Assembly: GCF_030433685.1 (NCBI RefSeq)
Contig: NZ_JAROCF010000001.1
Location: forward strand, 1,178,001-1,242,000
Source of the DNA: Leifsonia williamsii
GTDB taxonomy: Bacteria > Actinomycetota > Actinomycetes > Actinomycetales > Microbacteriaceae
Direction of reading: 5' to 3'
DNA: 64,000 nt
How positions within the stretch are numbered: position 1 is the first letter of the stretch; every line of letters begins with the position of its first letter. The position numbers and the translations under genes were made by a program. Positions 16,564 through 28,700 of this stretch are shown here, piece after piece. The notes under the pieces are model-generated. The model was not told the origin of the DNA, did not search any database, and saw nothing but the letters and a program-made list of their open reading frames with translations.

Positions 16564-17582
16564 GACGTCTTCGCCAGCCAGCCGCGGAGGCGCTCCAGCG
16601 GCCACGTCGTCACGATCCGCTCCGCGGGCACACCGTTCGCGGCCGCGCGCGCTGCCCCGTATGCGAGGAAGTCGAGCTGCCCGGGCGCGTGGGCGTCCGT
16701 GTCGATCGAGAACACGCATCCGGCCTCCAGCGCGACCGCGATGAGCTCGTCCGGCGGGTCCTGCCGCTCCGGCCGCGAGTTGATCTCGACCGCGACCCCG
16801 TTCTCCGCGCACGCGGCGAACACCGCCTCCGCGTCGAACTCCGACGGAGGCCGCGTGCCCCGCGAACCGGTCACGAGCCGCCCGGTGCAGTGCCCGAGCA
16901 CGTTGGTGTGCGGGTCGCGGATGCCGCCGAGCATCCGCTCCGTCATCGTCGCGCGATCGGACCGCAGCTTGGAGTGCACGCTCGCGACGACCACGTCCAG
17001 CCGGTCGAGCATCGTGGGCGTCTGATCGAGCGTCCCGTCTTCGAGGATGTCGACCTCGATCCCGGTGAGCAGGGTGACGGAGCCGGGGTCGAGCCCGGCG
17101 ATGACCTTCAGCTGCTCCTCCAGCCGCTCGGCGCTCAGGCCGTTCGCGACCGTGAGGTTGGGGGAGTGGTCGGTGATCGCCTGGTACTCGCGGCCCAGCG
17201 TGCGCGCGGCCGCCGCCATGACCTCGATCGGCGTGGTGCCGTCCGACCACTCGGTGTGACTGTGGAGGTCGCCCCTCAGCTGCGCGCGCAGCTCGGCGCC
17301 TCCCGCATCCAGCGGCTCGGCGTTGCGGTCGCGCAGGTCGGCGAGGTACCCGGGCACCTCCCCGGCGACGGCCTGCGAGATGACCTGGAACGTCCGGTCG
17401 CCGATGCCCTTGGTGCGCTTGAGCCTGCCGTCGGCCACACGCTCGGCCAGCTCCTCTTTCGACAGCGGGGCGATCGTGGCGGCGGCCCTGCGGAACGCCT
17501 GCACCTTGAAGGTCGGCGCGAGCTCCCGTTCCAGCCAGAAGGCGATCTCATCCAGTGCATCCCGAGCGTCCACGGTTCTCAT
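16560..17582 (-). CDS. PHP-domain phosphoesterase with PolX-like helix-hairpin-helix region
   Basis: A 340-residue protein. Residues about 1-90 resemble the N-terminal helical and helix-hairpin-helix region of family X DNA polymerases (FRRAAATIAPLSKEEL, KGIGDRTFQVI). Residues about 105-335 are a PHP domain with the metal-binding motifs GDLHSHTEWSDG, ITDHS, GIEVDILEDG, SVHSK and DTDAHAPGQL. The polymerase palm of full-length PolX is missing, so it is a stand-alone PHP hydrolase, possibly acting on nucleic-acid ends or phosphate esters. The ATG at 17582 has only a weak upstream purine run. It is the first gene of a two-gene unit with the acetyltransferase. Confidence 0.85.
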   Translation of the reverse strand: MRTVDARDALDEIAFWLERELAPTFKVQAFRRAAATIAPLSKEELAERVADGRLKRTKGIGDRTFQVISQAVAGEVPGYLADLRDRNAEPLDAGGAELRAQLRGDLHSHTEWSDGTTPIEVMAAAARTLGREYQAITDHSPNLTVANGLSAERLEEQLKVIAGLDPGSVTLLTGIEVDILEDGTLDQTPTMLDRLDVVVASVHSKLRSDRATMTERMLGGIRDPHTNVLGHCTGRLVTGSRGTRPPSEFDAEAVFAACAENGVAVEINSRPERQDPPDELIAVALEAGCVFSIDTDAHAPGQLDFLAYGAARAAANGVPAERIVTTWPLERLRGWLAKTS

Positions 17583-17652
17583 CCTGGCCCGGGTTACGAG
17601 ACTTTACGAGTGCGGAAGACGCTCCCCGCGCCTCCCGGATAGCGTCGTCAGG

Positions 17653-19653
17653 GTGACCAGCGCGATCGAGAACCTCGGCCGGGAGTCCCGCGTCTACCCG
17701 CCCTCCGCCGCCTTCGCCGCCGCCGCCAACGTCGACGCGGGCGTCTACGACGAGGCCGCCGACCCGGTCGCGTTCTGGGAGCGCCAGGCCGCCCGCCTCG
17801 ACTGGGCGGAGCCCTGGCGCACCGCCCACACGTGGCAGCCGGCGACGGTCGGCGACGACGGCGAGCTGACCGTCCCCCAGGCGGAGTGGTTCGCCGGCGG
17901 GAGGCTCAACGCCGCGTACAACTGCGTCGACCGCCATGTGGAGGCCGGCAACGGCGACCGCGTCGCCCTCCACTTCGAGGGCGAGCCCGGCGACACCGAG
18001 ACGATCACCTACGCGGAGCTGCAGCGCCGCGTCGCGCGGGCCGCGAACGCCCTCACCGCACTCGGCGTCGGGAAGGGCGACCGCGTCGTCGTCTACCTGC
18101 CGGTCATCCCCGAGACCGTCGTGATCACCCTCGCCATCGCCCGCATCGGCGCCATCCACTCGCTCGTCTTCGGCGGCTTCTCGGCGGAGGCGCTGCGCTT
18201 CCGGGTCGAGGACACCGGCGCGAAGCTGCTCGTCACCTCCGACGGGCAGTTCCGGCGCGGCGCGGCCGTGCCGGTGAAGGCGAACGCCGACGCCGCTGTC
18301 GCGGGCGACAACGCGATCGAGCACGTCCTCGTCGTGCGCCGCACCGGCGACCTCACGCCGGACATCCCGTGGACCCCCGGCCGCGACGTGTGGTGGCACG
18401 ACGTGGTCGACACCGCACCCGACACCCATGAGGCAGAGGCCTTCGACGCCGAGACGCCGCTGTTCATCATCTACACCTCGGGCACCACCGGGCGGCCGAA
18501 GGGCGTCGTCCACACCACCGGCGGCTACCTGACCCAGGCCTCCTGGAGCCACTGGGCGCTCTTCGACGCGAAGCCGGACGACGTCTACTGGTGCACAGCC
18601 GACCTCGCCTGGGTCACCGCGCACACGTACGTGCTCTACGGGCCGCTCTCGAACGGCGCCACCTCCATCATCTACGAGGGCACGCCGAACACCCCGCACC
18701 GCGGGCGCCACTTCGAGATCATCGAGCGCTACGGCGTGACCACGTACTACACGGCGCCCACGCTGATCCGCACCTTCATGACCTGGTTCCCGGAGGGCCC
18801 GGGCGACGGCTGGGACCTCTCCAGCATCCGGCTGCTCGGCACGGTCGGCGAGGCGATCAACCCGGAGGCGTGGGTGTGGTTCCACGAGCGGATCGGTGGA
18901 AGCCGCGCGCCCGTCGTCGACACCTGGTGGCAGTCGGAGTCGGGCGCCGCGATCGTCGCGCCGCTGCCGGGCGCGACCGCGCTCAAGCCGGGATCGGCGA
19001 CCGTCGCGATCCCGGGCGTGACCGTGCGCGTCGTGGACGAGCGCGGAGACGACGTGCCCCGCGGCTCGGGAGGCTCCATCGTCATCGACGGCACCTGGCC
19101 GGCCATGTCGCGAACGGTCTGGGGCGACCCCGAGCGCTACCGCGACTCCTACTGGAGGCCGTTCGCCGACCGCGGCTACTTCCTCGCGGGCGACGGCGCA
19201 GCGATCGACGCCGACGGCTACATCTGGCTGCTGGGCCGCCTCGACGACGTGATCAACGTCTCCGGCCACCGGCTCTCCACGATCGAGATCGAGTCGGCAC
19301 TCGTCGCCCACAGCGGCGTCGCGGAGGCGGCGGTGGTCGGTGTCGGCGACGACACGACCGGCCAAGCGGTCGCGGCGTTCGTCGTGCCCGGCGCCGCGAC
19401 GCCGACGGAGGCGGACCTGCGCGAGCAGGTCGCCCGCGAGATCGGCGCCATCGCGAAGCCCAAGCACATCGTGGTCGTCGGCGACCTCCCCAAGACCCGC
19501 TCGGGCAAGATCATGCGCCGCCTGCTGGTCGACCTCTTCCACGACCGCCCCCTCGGCGACACGACGTCGCTGCAGGACGAGACGGTGCCGGCCACGATCG
19601 CGGAGGCGCTGTCCGGTACCCGTCCACGTACGGTTGGGCCCACCGCCACGTAA
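17653..19653 (+). CDS. acs: Acetyl-CoA synthetase (AMP-forming)
   Basis: A 666-residue ANL-superfamily ligase of the usual Acs length. The AMP-binding P-loop YTSGTTGRPKGVVH, the WWQSESGAAI active-site region, the GDGAAIDADGYIWLLGR hinge and DDVINVSGHRLSTIEIESAL are all present. The C-terminal catalytic lysine, the one controlled by acetylation in this family, is K619 in SGKIMRR. It makes acetyl-CoA from acetate, ATP and CoA; propionate is possible. The GTG at 17653 fits the conserved N-terminus. It is divergent from the PHP gene across 70 bp. Confidence 0.93.
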   Translation: MTSAIENLGRESRVYPPSAAFAAAANVDAGVYDEAADPVAFWERQAARLDWAEPWRTAHTWQPATVGDDGELTVPQAEWFAGGRLNAAYNCVDRHVEAGNGDRVALHFEGEPGDTETITYAELQRRVARAANALTALGVGKGDRVVVYLPVIPETVVITLAIARIGAIHSLVFGGFSAEALRFRVEDTGAKLLVTSDGQFRRGAAVPVKANADAAVAGDNAIEHVLVVRRTGDLTPDIPWTPGRDVWWHDVVDTAPDTHEAEAFDAETPLFIIYTSGTTGRPKGVVHTTGGYLTQASWSHWALFDAKPDDVYWCTADLAWVTAHTYVLYGPLSNGATSIIYEGTPNTPHRGRHFEIIERYGVTTYYTAPTLIRTFMTWFPEGPGDGWDLSSIRLLGTVGEAINPEAWVWFHERIGGSRAPVVDTWWQSESGAAIVAPLPGATALKPGSATVAIPGVTVRVVDERGDDVPRGSGGSIVIDGTWPAMSRTVWGDPERYRDSYWRPFADRGYFLAGDGAAIDADGYIWLLGRLDDVINVSGHRLSTIEIESALVAHSGVAEAAVVGVGDDTTGQAVAAFVVPGAATPTEADLREQVAREIGAIAKPKHIVVVGDLPKTRSGKIMRRLLVDLFHDRPLGDTTSLQDETVPATIAEALSGTRPRTVGPTAT

Positions 19654-19668
19654 TTCGCCCGAACCCCG

Positions 19669-19697
19669 TTTCGGCACGCATTCGAGGGTCATATTCT
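19669..19697 (+). promoter_or_regulatory. Candidate promoter of the giant surface protein gene
   Basis: TTTCGG at 19669-19674 and TATTCT at 19692-19697 are 17 bp apart, giving a 5' leader of about 70 bases. A GAGAGGA at 19763-19769 precedes the ATG by 4 bases. The -35 match is partial. Confidence 0.4.
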
Positions 19698-19773
19698 GCA
19701 GGTTGCATTTCACATCCTGCGGACGACCTGACCGACCCCTGCGCTCTGTCGTCCCTTCACCCGAGAGGACGAC

Positions 19774-22700
19774 ATGGACGGCTCGCGCTCGCTCCGCCTG
19801 TTCCCCGCACCTGCTGCCACCCGAGGCCCGGAGGGCGCGAGGCGCCGCCGACGCAGGCCGATCATCGCGGTCATCGCCATGCTGGCGGTGTTGTTCACCG
19901 TGCTGGTGCCGGCCAACGCGGCGATGGCCGACATGTCGCTTCCCAACACCGACGACATCTCGTGGACCAAGACCGGAAGCACGACGGCCTCCGGCACGCT
20001 CCCGGGCAACCTCGCCTCGCTACCCGGCGCCACCCTCTCCGTCAGCTCCTCCCAGCAGCCGGTCGACGTCGCCGAGTGGGGTTCGTCGACGGTGGCGTCG
20101 CACACGAACGGCGGTTACGACTGCATGAGGGGGAGGGCGCTCAAGCAGATCACGACGTGCGAGACCTTCACCTACACGGTCACGCTCAAGACGCCGCTCA
20201 TCGACCCCATCGTCCCGTTCGGCTTCAGTACCGGCCGCTACTGGTCGACCACCGAGTCGACGTCGCGCGGTTGCATCAGCGGCTGGTACGACGGAGCGCT
20301 GTCGAACGTCAACGGCTCCGCACCGACGAGCAGCTCGCTCACGACGCTCCAGGAGCCGGGCGGCGGCTGGGCTCATACCGGTACCGCCACGTGGGCGCTG
20401 CCGCAGAGCGCCATCGACTCCAACAACTGCATCAACCGCACCACGACGGATCAGATGGGGATGATCCAGCTTCGCGGCAAGATCTCCAGTTACAGCTTCA
20501 CCGTCTACTACCGTGCGGCGATCGTGATCCCCTGGACGACGACCGTCTGCCCGCTGCTGTCGGCGCCCGCCGGGCAGTTCATCGCATCGGTCCTGATTCC
20601 GCAGGTCGACCTCCGGGTGCAGAAGACCGGCCCCGCCTCGGTGCCCGGGAACAGCGCCCTCACCTGGGACATCACCGTCTCCAACCTGAGTCAGTGGGAC
20701 TCTCACGGTTTCGTCGTCAAGGACGCGGTCCCGTCGAGCATGTCCAACGTCTCGATCGTCAGCGCCCCGGCCGGCTGTTCGGTGAACGGGCGCGACCTCG
20801 TCTGTGCGATCGCTCCACCGGGCTGCTCCGTGTCACAGAACGGGTCAGTGTCGACGCTCGCGGACATCTCCTGCACCAACGCCATCCTGGCCGATCAGTC
20901 CGTGCTCGCCCCCGGCGCGTCGTCCACCATCCGGCTGTCGGCCACGGCACCGGCGACCAACGGCACCAAGATCGCGAACACGGTGACGGTGTCCGGTGTC
21001 GACGAGGACCCGTACACGCCGAACAACTCCTCGACGGTGACCACGACGGTGGTCCAGGCGCCGAGCCTCTCGATCGCCAAGCAGGCCGCGCTCGCACCCG
21101 GGTCGACCGGCAAGGCCGGTGACCTGGTGAATTACACGTTCACCGCGACGAACACCGGCAACGTCGCCCTGACTGGAGTGACGATCGCGGACCCGCTGCC
21201 GGGTCTGTCGGGCCTGACCTACAGCTGGCCGGGAGCCGCCGGATCGTTGCAGGCGGGACAGTCCGTGACCGCGACCGCCACGTACCGGCTGACGCAAGCC
21301 GATGTCGACGCCGGTGCGGTCTCCAACGTCGCCACGGCGACCGGCCGGGACCCGGGCAACGCGCTGGTCGACGGCGGCAAGGCCCCGGCGACGGTGACGT
21401 TGAACCCGAAGCCGGCGTTGACGATGACCAAGCAGGCCGCGCTGGCGCCTGGCGCCACCGGTAAGGCGGGCGACCTGGTCACTTACACCTTCAGCGCCAC
21501 CAACGTCGGTGACGTGACGCTCAAGAACGTCGCGATCAGCGACCCGCACGCCGGACTGTCAGCGCTGACGTATCAGTGGCCGGGGACGCCGGGCCAGCTG
21601 GCGCCGGGACAGAAGGCGACCGCGACCGCGACCTACACGATCACGCAGGCGGATGTCGACGCCGGGCGCGTGGACAACACCGCGTCTGCCGCCGGAACGA
21701 CGCTCTCCGGGGTTCCGGTGGACGGCGGTCGGGCGTCGGTGTCGATCCCGCTGACCGGGAGCCCGCAGCTCTCGCTGACGAAGACCGCGAAGCTCGCGGT
21801 CGGCGCGCAGGGCGTGATCGGTGACCGGGTGGAGTACACCTTCACCGCCACGAACACGGGCACCCAGACGCTGACCAACGTCACGGTCGTCGACCAGCTC
21901 GCCGGCATGTCGGCGCTGACCTACCAGTGGCCCGGCGTGGCGGGGGTCCTCGTCCCCGGTCAGTCCGTGACCGCGACCGCGACGTACACCATCGCCCAGA
22001 AGGACGTGGATGCGGGATCTGTGAACAACGTGGCCACCGCGACGGGGCGCGCTCCGAACGGCGCCTCCGTGCCGTCCGGGCCGGCTCAGGCGACCGTGCC
22101 GCTGAACGTGAAGCCTGAGCTCACGCTGACGAAGCGTGCCGTCCTCACGCCCGGCCAGACCGGTGTGGCGGGCGACAAGGTCCAGTACACCTTCACCGTG
22201 ACCAACACGGGCCGCGTCACCGTCAACGGGGTCACCATCAGCGACCATCTCGCCGGGCTCAGCGCTCTGACCTACCAGTGGCCCGGTGCGGCCGGCGTCC
22301 TCCAGCCCGGTCAGACCGCGACGGCCACCGCGACCTACACGCTCAAGCAGGCGGATGTCGACGCCGGCTCCGTGTCCAACGTCGCCGTCGCCTCCGGGAC
22401 CACCCCGACGGGTGCCCCTGTGACGTCGAACGAGGTTCCGGCGACCGTTCCGCTGGACCGCACCGCGTCGCTGAACGTCACCAAGACCGCGAAGCTGGCG
22501 ACCGGCCAGACGGGCAAGGCCGGCGACACCGTGAACTACACCTTCTCGGCGACGAACACGGGTCCGACGACGCTCACCAGCGTCACGATCACCGACCCGC
22601 TGCCCGGACTCTCCGCGCTCGTCTACACCTGGCCGGGAACGCCCGGCACGCTCGCTCCGGGGCAGAAGGTCACCGCCACCGCGACGTACACGGTGAAGCA

Positions 22701-25700
22701 GGCGGATGTGGATGCCGGTTCGGTCTCCAACGTGGCCGCGTCGGCGGGCAAGGCGCCGGACGGCACCCCGGTCGACGGCGGGCGGGCACCCGCGACGGTG
22801 CCCCTCACGAACACCGCATCCCTCAACATCCGCAAGACCGCGACGCTGGCTCCCGGTGCTGTCGGCAAGGCGGGTGACACCGTGAACTACACGTTCTCGG
22901 CGACCAACACCGGTCCGACGACGCTGACGAACGTCAAGATCACCGACCCGCTGCCCGGGCTGTCCTCGCTGGTCTACACGTGGCCGGGTGCCTCCGGCAC
23001 GCTGAAGCCCGGTGAGACGGTCAACGCGACCGCGACCTACACCGTCAAGCAGGCGGATGTCGATTCCGGCGCCGTCTCGAACGTCGCCGCGTCGACGGGC
23101 CGCGCTCCGGACGGCAGCAACGTCGACGGAGGCAAGGCGCCGGCGACGGTGCCGCTGAAGGCGGGCGCCTCCCTGAACGTCACCAAGGTCGCGAAGCTCG
23201 GCGACGGCGCGACCGGCAAGGTGGGCGACACCATCACCTACACGTTCACCTCGACGAACACGGGTCCCACGACCCTGACCGGCGTGACGATCACCGACCC
23301 GCTGCCGGGACTGTCCGCGCTGGAGTACAACTGGCCGGCCTCGGCCGGCGTGCTCGCACCCGGACAGAAGGTGACGGCGACGGCCACCTACGTGGTGAAG
23401 CAGGCGGACGTCGACGCCGGCTCGGTCTCGAACGTGGCCTCGTCCAAGGGCACGGCTCCGGACGGTTCCCCGGTCGACGGCGGCAAGGCGCCGGCGACGG
23501 TTCCGCTCGATGATGACGCCTCGCTGAACGTCACCAAGACGGCGGCCCTGGCCGCCGGGCAGTCCGGCAAGGCCGGCGACACGGTGAACTACACGTTCTC
23601 CGCGACGAACACGGGTCCGACGACGCTCACCGGCGTCGTGATCAGCGACCCGCTGCCGGGGCTGTCCGCGCTCACGTACACCTGGCCGGGAGCGGCCGGG
23701 GTGCTCAAGCCCGGGCAGAAGGTCACCGCCACGGCGACCTACACGGTGAAGCAGGCGGACGTCGACTCCGGCGCGGTCTCGAACGTCGCGTCCTCCACGG
23801 GCACGGCCCCGGACGGTTCGCCTGTCGATGGCGGCCGGGCCCCCGCGACCGTGCCGCTCACGCACGGTGCTTCGCTGAACATCACCAAGACGGGCGTGAT
23901 CGCCGCGGGACAGTCCGGCAAGGCCGGCGACACGGTGAACTACACCTTCTCGGCGACGAACACCGGGCCGACGACTCTGACCGAGGTGGTGATCGCGGAC
24001 CCGCTGCCCGGGCTCTCGGCGATGAGCTACTCCTGGCCGGGAGTCGCCGGGACGCTGAAGCCGGGTCAGACGGTCACCGCGACCGCGACCTACACGGTCA
24101 AGCAGACGGATGTGGACGCCGGGTCGATCTCGAACATCGCGGCCTCCGGCGGCCGGGCGCCGGACGGCTCGCCAGTCGACGGCGGCAAGGCGCCGGCCAC
24201 GGTGGCCCTGCCGCACGGGGCGTCGCTCAACATCGCGAAGACCGCCGCGCTCGCGTCGGGGCAGGTGGGCAAGGCCGGTGACACGGTGAACTACACCTTC
24301 TCGGCGACGAACACCGGGGCCACCACCCTGAAGAACGTGGTCATCAGCGACCCGCTGCCGGGCCTCTCCGCGCTGAAGTACACCTGGCCGGGAACGCCCG
24401 GCACGCTAAAGCCGGGACAGACGGTCACCGCCACGGCGACCTACACCGTCACCCAGGCGGACGCCGATGCCGGGGCCGTCTCGAACGTCGCCGGATCCAC
24501 CGGGACGGCGCCGGACGGCAGCGCCGTCGATGGTGGCAAGGCGCCCGCGACCGTTCCGCTGGGGGCGACGCCGACGCTGCGTCTCCACAAGGAGATCGCG
24601 AGCGTGACCGGCGGCAGTGCCGGCGACGTGGTGACCTACCGGTTCACCTCGACCAACACCGGTGCGCTCACCCTGAAGAACGTCGTGATCGTCGACCCGC
24701 TCGACGGCCTCTCGGCCATGACATACACGTGGCCCGGTGCATCCGGCATCCTGAAGCCGGGTGAGAGCGTGGTCGCCACGGCGACCTACGTCATCAAGCA
24801 GTCCGATGTCGACGCGGGCGGCGTGTGGAACACCGCTGTGTCCCACGGCGACTTGCTGGGGAAGTCGGGCCGTTCGCTTCTGAGGAGCAGCGGTTCGGTG
24901 GACAGCAACGAGTCCTCGGCCGAGCTGCCGCTCGGCCAGGCTCCGAAGCTCGAGCTGACCAAGACCGGTGCGCTCGCGGCCGGCGCCACCGGTAAGGCCG
25001 GCGACCGCGTGAGCTTCTCGTTCACGCTGTCCAACCCGGGATCCGTGTCGCTGACCGCTGTGTCCATCGCCGACCAGCTGCCGGGCCTGTCCGCGATCAC
25101 GTACAGCTGGCCGGGTGCCGCCGGTGCGCTGTCACCGGGGCAGACCGCGACCGCGACCGCCTCGTACACGCTGACGCAGGCCGATGTCGACGCCGGAAAG
25201 GTGACCAACATCGCCACCGCCTCCAGCACGGACCCGTCGGGCGACCCGGTCGACTCCGACCCGGCGCAGGCGGACGTGCCGCTCACCGGCGCCCCGTCGA
25301 TCGCGCTCGTCAAGACCGGCGCGCTCGCGGCCGGCGCCACGGGCAAGGCCGGCGACGCGGTGAACTTCGCCTTCACGGCGACGAACACCGGCACCACCAC
25401 GCTGACCGCCGTCACGATCGAGGACCGTCTGCCGGCCGTCTCGGCGTTGGCCTACTCCTGGCCCGGCGCGGCGGGGACCCTCGCGCCCGGGCAGAAGGTG
25501 ACAGCGACGGCGACCTACGCCCTGACGCAGGTGGACATCGACGCCGGCCGCGTGACCAACGTCGCGGTGCCTCACAGCACGGCGCCTGACGGCTCACCCG
25601 TCGATGGCGCCCCTGCTCAGGCGGTCGTGCCCGTGACGCCGGCTCCCGCGCTGACGCTCACCAAGACGGGCGCGCTCGCAGCGGGCGCGACCGGGAAGGC

Positions 25701-28700
25701 CGGCGACGCGATCACCTTCGGGTTCACGATCACGAACACGGGCTCCGTGACCGCGTCGTCGGTCGCGATCACCGACCAGCTGGCCGGCCTGTCCGCGATC
25801 ACGTACACCTGGCCGGCCTCCGCCGGGGCGCTCGCCCCCGGGCAGTCGGCCAGCGGCACCGCCACCTACACGGTCCGCCAGGCCGACGTCGATGCGGGGT
25901 CGGTGCTGAACGTTGCCACCGCCGCTGGGAAGGCGCCCGATGGGTCTCCGATCCCGACGGGACCGGCGCAGGTGAGTGTGCCGCTGCAGGCGACTCCGGC
26001 GCTGACACTGGTCAAGACGGGTGCTCTCGCTGCCGGTGCGACCGGTGTCGTGGGTGACCGTGTGCAGTTCTCGTTCACGGTGACGAACTCCGGTTCGGTG
26101 ACGGCGACGGGTGTGTCGATCAGCGACCAGCTGGCCGGCCTGTCGGCGATCACGTACACGTGGCCGGCTGCGGCTGGGACGCTGGCGCCGGGTCAGTCCG
26201 CCACGGCGACCGCGTCGTACACGCTGAAGCAGGCGGACCTGGATGCCGGCTCGGTGAAGAACGTCGCCACGGCGACAGGGAAGACGCCGTCCGGCTCCAC
26301 GGTCACGGCGCCGCCCGCGCAGGTCGAGGTCCCGGTGGATGCGTCTCCGGCTCTGACGCTGGTCAAGACCGGAGCGCTCGCGCCCGGCGCGACCGGTGCA
26401 GTGGGTGACCGTGTGCAGTTCTCCTTCACGGTGACCAACAGTGGTTCGGTGACCGCTACGGGTGTGTCGATCAGCGACCAGTTGGCCGGCCTGTCGGCGA
26501 TCACGTACACGTGGCCGGCTGCGGCTGGGACGCTGGCTCCGGGTCAGTCCGCCACGGCGACGGCGTCCTACACGCTGAAGCAGGCCGACCTGGATGCGGG
26601 GTCGGTGAAGAATGCCGCCACCGCGAGCGCGAAGACGCCGACCGGCTCCACGGTCACGGCGCCGCCGGCGCAGGTCGAGGTTCCGGTGGATGCGTCTCCG
26701 GCGCTGACGCTGGTCAAGACCGGTGCTCTCGCTGCCGGTGCGACGGGCGCGGTGGGCGACACGGTGACGTTCCGCTTCACGGTGACCAACTCGGGCACGG
26801 CGACCGCCGCCGGTGTGTCGATCAGTGACCAGCTCGCCGGGGTGTCCGCGATCACGTACACATGGCCGGCGACGGCCGGCGTGCTCGCTCCGGGGGCTTC
26901 GGTCCAGGCGACGGCGACGTATGCGCTGACGCAGGCGGACATCGATGCGGGCTCGGTCACGAACGTGGCCACGGCGACCGGCTCGGCGCCTGACGGGTCC
27001 ACGATCGAGGCGCCTCCCGCGCAGGTCGTCGTGCCCGTCGCAGGCCGGCCGGCGCTGACCGTCACCAAGACGGGCGCACTGGCCGCCGGTGCAACGGGTG
27101 CCGCGGGTGACTCGGTCTCGTACCGGATCACCGCGACGAACTCGGGCACGGTGACGCTGACCGCGGTGACGATCAGCGACGAGCTGGCGGGACTGTCGGC
27201 GCTGCAGTACGCGTGGCCCGGCTCGGTCGGGGTGCTCGCCCCCGGCCAGGCTGTGACCGCGACGGCGAGCTACACGGTGACGCAGGCGGATGTCGATGCC
27301 GGTTCGGTGCTCAACGTCGCCTCGGCGTCGGGGACCGACCCGCGTGGGAACAGCGTCCCGGGTGGTCCGGCGCAGACGGTGGTCCCGCTGGCTCCCACGC
27401 CGGCGCTGTCCCTTGCGAAGTCGAGTGCCCTCGCCGCCGGAGCGACCGGCGTGGCCGGTGACACGGTGGACTACACGTTCACGATGAGGAACACCGGAAC
27501 GGTGACGCTCACCTCGGTGACCGTCACCGACGGGCTCGCGGGCCTGTCCGCGATCGTCTACACGTGGCCGGGCGCCGCGGGGATCCTCGCGCCGGGCGAG
27601 CAGGCGACCGGCACCGCGACCTACGTGCTCACCCAGGCGGATGTGGATGCCGGGGCGGTGGCCAACACGGCGACCGCGACGGGGAAGACCCCGCAGGGCG
27701 AGACGGTGCCGGCCACGCCGGCGGAGGCCGTCGTGTCGCTCGATCCTGCGCCCGGGTTGGCCGTGGTGAAGAAGGCGGCGCTCGCGCCGGGTGCGACCGG
27801 CGGAGCCGGCGACACGGTGCGGTACACGTTCACCGTCACCAACACCGGCGGCGTGACGCTGACCTCCGTCGCCGTCGATGACCAGCTCGACGGGATGTCT
27901 GCACTCGACTACGCGTGGCCCGCCGAGGCCGGTGTGCTCGCGCCGGGGCAGTCGGCCACGGCCACCGCCTCCTACACGATCAGTCAGGCGGACGTCGATG
28001 CGGGCTCGGTGACGAACCTCGCCACCGGTGTCGGCACCGGGCCGCGCGGCGACGTCGTCGACACGCCTCCCGCCGAGGCGGTGGTGCCGCTGAACCCGAC
28101 GCCGGGGCTGGCGCTGACGAAGACCGCGGTCTTCTCGGCCGACTCCGACGGTTCGGCGGGTGACGCGGTCGAGTACACCTTCTCGGTCACGAACACCGGT
28201 GGCGTCACGCTCGACGGAGTCTCCATCAGCGACCAGCTGACCGGGATGTCGGTTCCGGTGTACTCGTGGCCGGGCGCCGCGGGCGTGCTGGCGCCGGGGC
28301 AGTCGGCGACGGCGCGGGCGACGTACATCGTCACAGCGGCGGACGTCGAGGCCGGCTCGGTCGACAACGTCGCCACGGCGACGGGGCGCGCGCCGTCGGG
28401 CAGCACGGTGACCTCGCCGGAGGCTCACGCGGCGGTTCCGCTGGCGGGCGTGCCGCTCCAGGCGGGCACGCCGGGCATGGACCTGACCAAGTCCGGTTCG
28501 CTCGCCGAGGGCGCGCTCGGGCAGGTCGGCGACCTGGTGCATTTCACGTTCGTCGTGACGAACACGGGAACCGTTCCGCTGACCAGCGTGTCGATCAGCG
28601 ACCCGCTCGACGGCATCAGCCCGCTCCAGTTCGGTGCGTGGCCCGGCGCGGTCGGGCGGCTCGAGCCGGGGCAGGCGGTCACGGCGACGGCGACCTACGC

